This document shows, in pieces, positions 59,452 to 64,000 of a stretch of DNA of 64,000 bases. The stretch comes from an uncultured Muribaculaceae bacterium (lineage in GTDB: Bacteria; Bacteroidota; Bacteroidia; Bacteroidales; Muribaculaceae). Position 1 is the first letter of the stretch. Every line of letters starts with the position of its first letter. The stretch is taken from the NCBI GenBank assembly GCA_944321715.1, contig CALUMJ010000008.1:1-64000 (forward strand), read 5' to 3'. Below the pieces are notes generated by a model. It saw nothing but the letters and a program-made list of their open reading frames with translations, ran no database searches and had not been told where the DNA came from. A program made the position numbers and the translations under genes.

Positions 59452-59459
59452 ACTACGAA
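59452..59459 (+). promoter_or_regulatory. Candidate -7 box of the C1 peptidase gene
   Basis: TAAATTTG fits TAnnTTTG, 20 bases before the ATG at 59480. The -33 box is not clear. Confidence 0.45.
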
Positions 59460-59479
59460 ACTAATAAACTTTTATATTC

Positions 59480-60685
59480 ATGAAATCTATCAAATTCATA
59501 GCGTCGGCTTTTGCATTGTGCATTGCAGCTTCGGCCGTGGCCGACGACGAGGGGGTGGTGAACCCCGACAGCACAGGCTTTAAGTTCACTGATGTGACCA
59601 TAGTAAAAACCACGCCCGTCCGCGACCAGAACCAGTCGGGCACATGCTGGTGCTTCTCGGGCGACACTTTCCTCGAAAGCGAAATCATGGGCGCACAACA
59701 GGGTCGTGAAGTCGATTTGTCGGAAATGTACACCGTGAGAATGTGCTACGAAGAGAAAGCATTGCGCTTCGTGCGCATGTATGGGCAAGCCAACTTCTCG
59801 GAAGGCGGCGGGCTGCTCGATGTTCCCTACATCATTCGCCGCTATGGAGCAATGCCCGAAGAAGCCTACCCCGGGCTCAACTACGGCGAAGACTCGCATG
59901 ACCATAGCGAACTCGCAGCAACACTCACAGCCTACCTCAAGAGCGTGTGCCGCGGCAAGAAACTATCGACTGCATGGTTTGAAGGATTCAAGGGCATTCT
60001 TGATGCTTATTTCGGCGAAGTGCCAGAAACATTCACCTACAACGGGCAGACCTACACTCCGCAATCATACGCACAGTCGCTCAATCTCAACCTTGACAAC
60101 TATGTTGCACTGACGTCGTTCACACATCACCCATTCTACAGCCCATTTGTGCTTGAAGTTCCCGACAACTGGTGCTTCGGCTTGTATATGAACATTCCGC
60201 TCGACGAACTCAAAGCCGTCATCGACAACTCGCTTAACAACGGCCACGCAGTGCTGTGGGCTGCCGACGTGAGCGAAGACGGTTTCAACTTCCGCCGCGG
60301 CTTTGCCGTAATGCCGAAAGAAAAGGCCGAAGCCGACATGACCGAAGAGGAACGCAACGAGTGGAAAGTAATCAGCGACAGGGAACGCAAGAACCGCACA
60401 AAAGACATCAAGGGGCCTGTGGACGAAATCGAGGTAACGCAAGAGTCGCGCCAAGAAATGTTTGACCGCCAACTCACCACCGACGACCACGGAATGGTAA
60501 TCGTGGGCATCGCTACCGACCAAAACGGCAAACGCTACTACAAGGTGCAAAACTCATGGAACACCAACCAGCTATATGGCGGCTTCTTCTACGTTTCCGA
60601 ACCTTACTTGCTTGCAAAAACCATGAGCATACTGGTGAACAAGACTGTAATCCCATCAAACATAAAGTCCAAGATTGCCATGTAA
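59480..60685 (+). CDS. Secreted C1-family (bleomycin hydrolase/PepC-like) cysteine peptidase
   Basis: 401 residues with signal peptide MKSIKFIASAFALCIAASAV followed by ADDE. Catalytic Cys56 lies in QNQSGTCWCFSGDTFLESEI, His337 in TTDDHGMVIVGIATDQNGKR and Asn358 in YYKVQNSWNT. These are the C1B (bleomycin hydrolase, aminopeptidase C) catalytic set, and DQNQSGTCW... matches its oxyanion Gln. Unlike cytosolic PepC this one is exported, as in several Bacteroidales relatives. Probably trims peptides in the periplasm or outside the cell. A strong hairpin terminator follows. Confidence 0.92.
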   Translation: MKSIKFIASAFALCIAASAVADDEGVVNPDSTGFKFTDVTIVKTTPVRDQNQSGTCWCFSGDTFLESEIMGAQQGREVDLSEMYTVRMCYEEKALRFVRMYGQANFSEGGGLLDVPYIIRRYGAMPEEAYPGLNYGEDSHDHSELAATLTAYLKSVCRGKKLSTAWFEGFKGILDAYFGEVPETFTYNGQTYTPQSYAQSLNLNLDNYVALTSFTHHPFYSPFVLEVPDNWCFGLYMNIPLDELKAVIDNSLNNGHAVLWAADVSEDGFNFRRGFAVMPKEKAEADMTEEERNEWKVISDRERKNRTKDIKGPVDEIEVTQESRQEMFDRQLTTDDHGMVIVGIATDQNGKRYYKVQNSWNTNQLYGGFFYVSEPYLLAKTMSILVNKTVIPSNIKSKIAM

Positions 60686-60709
60686 ATTGTTGACACTTGG
60701 AAATAAAAC

Positions 60710-60747
60710 AATCGGCCATCAGAAATTCCGAAGTCTGATGGCCGATT
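60710..60747. terminator. Bidirectional terminator between convergent genes
   Basis: AATCGGCCATCAGA (60710-60723) and TCTGATGGCCGATT (60734-60747) form a perfect 14-bp stem with a 10-base loop. A/T-rich tracts flank both sides. Confidence 0.85.
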
Positions 60748-60776
60748 TATTTCTTCGTGCAACACGTAATCGATGC

Positions 60777-61649
60777 TCAGATACGGTCGAGTACCAACTT
60801 TACCAAATCCTTGACCGATGACTTATAGTTGGAATTTGCATTGCCTGCAAGCCTGTTGGCTATGATTGCACACACAGTCATTGTCTTGTGGCCGAGCATC
60901 TTGCCTAACCCCTGCAAAGCAGCACTTTCCATCTCATAGTTTGTAATGCGGTAATCTTTGTAGCGGAATGCCTCTATCTTGCTATTTATCAATGGGTCGG
61001 CAAGTGCGAGCCTCAATTGGCGACCCTGCGGTCCATAAAATCCATTTGCCGATATGGTGCAACCAAGCTTCATGTCGCCACAGGCTATGCGTTGCACAAG
61101 TTCGGCATCGGCATCGGCAACGTATGGCTTGGCCCACAACTGATTCCAATCCACGGCCTCACAGAAATTTCGTTCAAATTCAAGGTCGCACACCTTGTTA
61201 CGGTCGGCATAAAAATTAAGCACGCCATCAAAACCGATACCTTTCTGTGCTACCACAAAAGTGCCGACAGGCAGGTCGGGCTGCAATCCGCCCGAAGTTC
61301 CCACGCGCACTACGGTCAATTGCCTGAACGAGTCTTTCACCTGGCGTGTCGAAAAGTCGATGTTGGCAAGGGCATCAAGCTCATTCATCACGATGTCGAT
61401 ATTGTCACCACCTATTCCATGCGACAAGCACATGACTTGCTTGCCTGCGTATGTCCCGGCTATTGTGTGGAACTCGCGCGACGAAGCCTCATAATCCACG
61501 TTGTCGAAAAACGACGCTACCATATTCACCCTGGCAGGGTCGCCGACAATGATTATTTTATCCCTCAGCTGCTCGGGACGCAGATGCAAGTGGAATATGC
61601 TACCATCGTCATTAATTATCATTTCGGAACTTTCTATCGATTTTTTCAT
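60777..61649 (-). CDS. Nucleoside phosphorylase (uridine phosphorylase-like)
   Basis: 290 residues from the ATG at 61649; an ATG at 61664 would overlap dapA. NP-I fold blocks are IIIVGDPARVNMVASFFD (phosphate loop), CLSHGIGGDNIDIVMNEL, VVRVGTSGGLQPDLPVGTFV, and NYEMESAALQGLGKML, the ribose-binding 'E.M.E.a' motif. Cleaves nucleosides to base and ribose-1-phosphate; the pyrimidine preference is a guess from the GTSGGLQ block and overall similarity to Udp. It follows dapA with a one-base gap, so it is likely co-transcribed although functionally unrelated. Confidence 0.88.
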   Translation of the reverse strand: MKKSIESSEMIINDDGSIFHLHLRPEQLRDKIIIVGDPARVNMVASFFDNVDYEASSREFHTIAGTYAGKQVMCLSHGIGGDNIDIVMNELDALANIDFSTRQVKDSFRQLTVVRVGTSGGLQPDLPVGTFVVAQKGIGFDGVLNFYADRNKVCDLEFERNFCEAVDWNQLWAKPYVADADAELVQRIACGDMKLGCTISANGFYGPQGRQLRLALADPLINSKIEAFRYKDYRITNYEMESAALQGLGKMLGHKTMTVCAIIANRLAGNANSNYKSSVKDLVKLVLDRI

Positions 61650-61650
61650 G

Positions 61651-62544
61651 TCAACCAATTGCATTTAGATTATTAAGAACAGTCTTTATTTTCTCATACG
61701 TGGTAATACGTGTCGGCACAAGCGGCAACCGCAATTCGTTCTCTATAAATCCCATTGCATTCAGCAAGCATTTCACGCCAGCCGGATTGCCGTCGATGAA
61801 AAGCAAGCTGAACAGCTCGGTGAACCGGTGGTGTATTTCTCGTGCATGGGCATAATCGCCATCCAGCGCAAGGCGCACCATGCGGCTGAACTCACGAGGG
61901 AAAGCATTGCCTATGACCGAAATCACCCCCACAGCACCCAACGTGATGAGCGGGAACGTGATTCCGTCGTCACCCGATATTACCATGAAGTCGGCCGGTT
62001 TGTTTTTTATTATTTCATCCATTTGGGATATGTTTCCCGAAGCCTCTTTCACACCCACAATATTTTCAAATTCGCGGGCGAGGCGCAAGCACACCTCGGG
62101 CGACATGTTCACCCCAGTACGGCCAGGCACGTTATACAATATCACTGGCAACGGGCTTGCCGTCGCAATTGCCTTATAATGCTGGTAAATTCCTTCCTGC
62201 GAAGGTTTATTGTAATACGGCACGACCGACAATATGGCATCAAAAGCCGACAAATCGAGCGTTTTGGCTGACTCGACGATTGCCATGGTGTTGTTGCCTC
62301 CAAGCCCCAAAACCAGTGGAACTCGGCCACGCACACGCTCAGCGACAAATTGCCGCACTTGCGCCTGTTCATCGGGAGTGAGAGTTGCCGTTTCGGCTGT
62401 GGTTCCCAGCACCACAAGGTAATCTATGCCGTTACGTATCTGATATTCAAGCAGACGGGCGAGCGAGTCAAAGTCTATCGACTTGTCGCTATGGAAGGGG
62501 GTTATCAGTGCCACCCCCATGCCTTTTAAATTAATGCGAGCCAT
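61651..62544 (-). CDS. dapA: 4-hydroxy-tetrahydrodipicolinate synthase
   Basis: 297 residues, a (beta/alpha)8 aldolase. Blocks: MGVALITPFHSDKSIDFDSL, VVLGTTAETATLTPDEQ (Thr-Thr proton relay), VILYNVPGRTGVNMSPEVC (Tyr), and the Schiff-base Lys in GVKEASGNISQMDEI. Condenses pyruvate with aspartate semialdehyde, the first step of the diaminopimelate/lysine branch. lysA, the last step, lies 0.5 kb away on the same strand, with thioredoxin between on the other strand. All catalytic residues are present. Confidence 0.96.
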   Translation of the reverse strand: MARINLKGMGVALITPFHSDKSIDFDSLARLLEYQIRNGIDYLVVLGTTAETATLTPDEQAQVRQFVAERVRGRVPLVLGLGGNNTMAIVESAKTLDLSAFDAILSVVPYYNKPSQEGIYQHYKAIATASPLPVILYNVPGRTGVNMSPEVCLRLAREFENIVGVKEASGNISQMDEIIKNKPADFMVISGDDGITFPLITLGAVGVISVIGNAFPREFSRMVRLALDGDYAHAREIHHRFTELFSLLFIDGNPAGVKCLLNAMGFIENELRLPLVPTRITTYEKIKTVLNNLNAIG

Positions 62545-62638
62545 TATGGTGCAGTTTTCTGATTATATTGCAACACCGTCCATGACTTAGGCACGATGTT
62601 TGAATTATCCTTATTTAAATCTTTAAAATAATCACGTT

Positions 62639-62935
62639 ATGAACAATTTTGAAACACTTATCTCGGGCGACAAGCCTGTCTTGGTTGATTTCTATGCCGA
62701 TTGGTGCCGTCCTTGCCAAGCAATGGCTCCAATCCTTGAGGAAGTCAAATCACAAATTGGCGACCAAGCAACAATCATCAAAATCAATGTTGACGAAAAT
62801 CACGACTTGTGCGAACGATACGGCATACAGTCGATTCCAACCTTGTTCATTTTCAAGCAAGGGCAAATAGTGTGGCAAGTATCGGGGCTTCAAAGCCGCG
62901 CCACGGTTGCCGCAGCCTTGAAGCAATTCATTTGA
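62639..62935 (+). CDS. trxA: Thioredoxin with WCRPC active site
   Basis: 98 residues, a single thioredoxin fold: LVDFYADWCRPCQAMAPILE with active site W22-C23-R24-P25-C26, cis-Pro in YGIQSIPTLFIFKQG, and the C-terminal GLQSRATVAAALKQFI helix. The common WCGPC is changed to WCRPC, an Arg between the cysteines that should shift the redox potential or partner choice. No signal peptide, so cytosolic. It is encoded alone between dapA and lysA. Confidence 0.93.
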   Translation: MNNFETLISGDKPVLVDFYADWCRPCQAMAPILEEVKSQIGDQATIIKINVDENHDLCERYGIQSIPTLFIFKQGQIVWQVSGLQSRATVAAALKQFI

Positions 62936-62967
62936 CACCCTGCCTGCTTTGCACGACCACAGTTTAC

Positions 62968-63007
62968 AAAAGCCAGTTCTCTACACTATGCGCAGAGGCT
63001 GGCTTTT
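62968..63007. terminator. Bidirectional terminator between trxA and lysA
   Basis: AAAAGCCAG (62968-62976) and CTGGCTTTT (62999-63007) pair, with an inner CTCT/AGAG extension. The A-run and T-run at the ends let it work for both convergent genes. Confidence 0.8.
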
Positions 63008-63020
63008 AAGCTGTGGGGGA

Positions 63021-64000
63021 TTAATCGTGCGAGAAATGCGACTTTGGCAGATTGCGGCAATTGTATTGCATCGCCATCACCTCGCCATACGCACCAGCCG
63101 AACGCAATGCTATCAAGTCGCCACGGTGCGTGGATGGCAATTTCTCATCAGAGGCAAACTTGTCGCTCGACTCGCATATAGGCCCTACAATATCGTATAG
63201 CTCGGTTTCGGTCGATGTTGATGTAATGTTTTCGGCCACATGGTGCGCCTGATAGAGTGCCGGGCGAATCAAGTCGGTCATACCTGCGTCAACAATTATA
63301 AAATTGCGTTTCGTGCCATTCTTCACATACAGCACACGAGCAATGAGCGAGCCGCACTGCCCCACTATGGAGCGACCGAGCTCAAAATGCAATTCCTGCC
63401 CCGGGCGCAACTTCAAGTGCTGCTTGAAAGTGTCGAAATACCCTTTAAAATCAGGTATAGGATTCCCGTCGGGGTCGTCATAGTCTATGCCAAGCCCACC
63501 TCCGACATTGATGATTTTGAAAGATATGCCACGGGCGTCGAAATGGTCTTGCAGCTCGTTGATGCGGTTGCACAGCATTTCGTATGGCTTGAAGTCGAGC
63601 AACTGCGAACCTATATGGAAATGCAAGCCTATCAAATTGACATCGGGCATCGACATAGCCTTGTCCACAGCCTTGTCTAACTGCTCCAAGTTGATGCCAA
63701 ACTTGTTTTCGCTCAATCCCGTAGTGATATATTCATGTGTATGCGCGTCAATGTTAGGGTTCACTCTGAGTGCGATATTTGCCACTTTGCCTTTTGTAGC
63801 GGCAATTTCGTTAATCACCTCCAACTCGGGCAACGATTCTACATTGAAGCAAAAAATATCGTGGTTCACACCAAGCCCTATCTCATGGTCGGTCTTGCCA
63901 ACTCCGGCAAACGCAATTGCATCGCCCTTGAACCCGGCAGCAAGTGCAGCGACAATCTCGCCGCCACTCACGCAGTCGATTGACAAGCCAGCCTCTTTGA
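63021..64000 (-). CDS. lysA: Diaminopimelate decarboxylase, N-terminus beyond the window
   Basis: About 326 C-terminal residues; the frame is still open at base 64000 (KEAGLSIDCVSGGEIVAA), so the start and the PLP lysine lie outside. Visible blocks: the IALRVNPNIDAHTHEYITTG loop, LHFHIGSQLLDF, INVGGGLGIDYDD, ELGRSIVGQCGSLIARV, and the second active-site part VGPICESSDKF then GAYGEVMAMQYNCRN. This is the fold-type III decarboxylase that makes L-lysine from meso-diaminopimelate, in the same pathway as dapA nearby. Confidence 0.93.
   Translation of the reverse strand, partial: KEAGLSIDCVSGGEIVAALAAGFKGDAIAFAGVGKTDHEIGLGVNHDIFCFNVESLPELEVINEIAATKGKVANIALRVNPNIDAHTHEYITTGLSENKFGINLEQLDKAVDKAMSMPDVNLIGLHFHIGSQLLDFKPYEMLCNRINELQDHFDARGISFKIINVGGGLGIDYDDPDGNPIPDFKGYFDTFKQHLKLRPGQELHFELGRSIVGQCGSLIARVLYVKNGTKRNFIIVDAGMTDLIRPALYQAHHVAENITSTSTETELYDIVGPICESSDKFASDEKLPSTHRGDLIALRSAGAYGEVMAMQYNCRNLPKSHFSHD

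Noticed and set aside
1..64000. CRISPR array, tRNA or rRNA genes, or an insertion sequence with transposase
   Set aside because: I found no regularly spaced direct repeats, no tRNA cloverleaf pattern and no transposase-like protein, though short RNAs cannot be excluded by eye.

Overview
The window looks like chromosomal DNA of a Bacteroidales bacterium, probably of the Muribaculaceae type. GC content is moderate and coding density high. Promoters fit the Bacteroidetes -33 TTTG / -7 TAnnTTTG pattern, Shine-Dalgarno sites are absent, and several genes typical of the phylum are present (DUF4492 beside cydAB, a FucP/GluP-type transporter, a secreted FG-GAP protein with a sorting-tail-like C-terminus). 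The genus is an inference. I found no rRNA, tRNA, CRISPR array or transposase gene.

Layout: 1-1489 is the body of a minus-strand Ser/Thr kinase fused through one membrane helix to a formylglycine-generating-enzyme-like domain; it runs off the left edge. priA follows (2012-4483). A very compact plus-strand operon then runs from 4757 to 18801. It encodes an ECF-like sigma factor, a putative anti-sigma partner, an M48 metallopeptidase, a DUF445 membrane protein, a dynamin-like large GTPase, three related small GTPases interleaved with two 'YYSxGGYKD' proteins resembling GTPase-associated proteins (GAP1-N), two more M48 peptidases, a 45-residue Cys-containing peptide, a radical SAM/SPASM-type enzyme and a GNAT acetyltransferase. 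Two small hydrophobic proteins with their own promoter follow (18899-19653). This is the most interesting locus. It combines features of NTPase/peptidase conflict systems with those of a ribosomally made, post-translationally modified peptide (RiPP) cluster, and it carries its own sigma factor.

From 19887 to 30290 the minus strand carries a GluP-like sugar transporter, a secreted Cys/His hydrolase coupled to a hybrid-input sensor histidine kinase, an S41 lipoprotein protease, a predicted outer-membrane barrel and a GyrA/ParC-type topoisomerase subunit. A pair of DUF262 (GmrSD-like) genes, 30596-34878, is a probable defence module. The udk-lptB-mutS2 operon follows on the minus strand. A giant secreted FG-GAP/Fn3 gene (39483-45302) is interrupted by two in-frame TAA codons but has no frameshift. 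Then come a DUF4492 gene with cydAB, yigZ with a complete type III restriction-modification pair (mod/res), a class A penicillin-binding protein, pyruvate kinase, a secreted C1-type peptidase, a nucleoside phosphorylase, dapA, thioredoxin, and the 3' part of lysA at the right edge.

The intergenic regions at about 1.6, 21.6, 48.6, 54.5 and 57.2-57.5 kb hold palindromes beginning with GTAG. They mostly occur in inverted pairs, and two pairs are nested inside inverted GGTGTATCAAAAT boxes. This is the architecture expected of REP/REPIN elements mobilised by a RAYT transposase encoded elsewhere.
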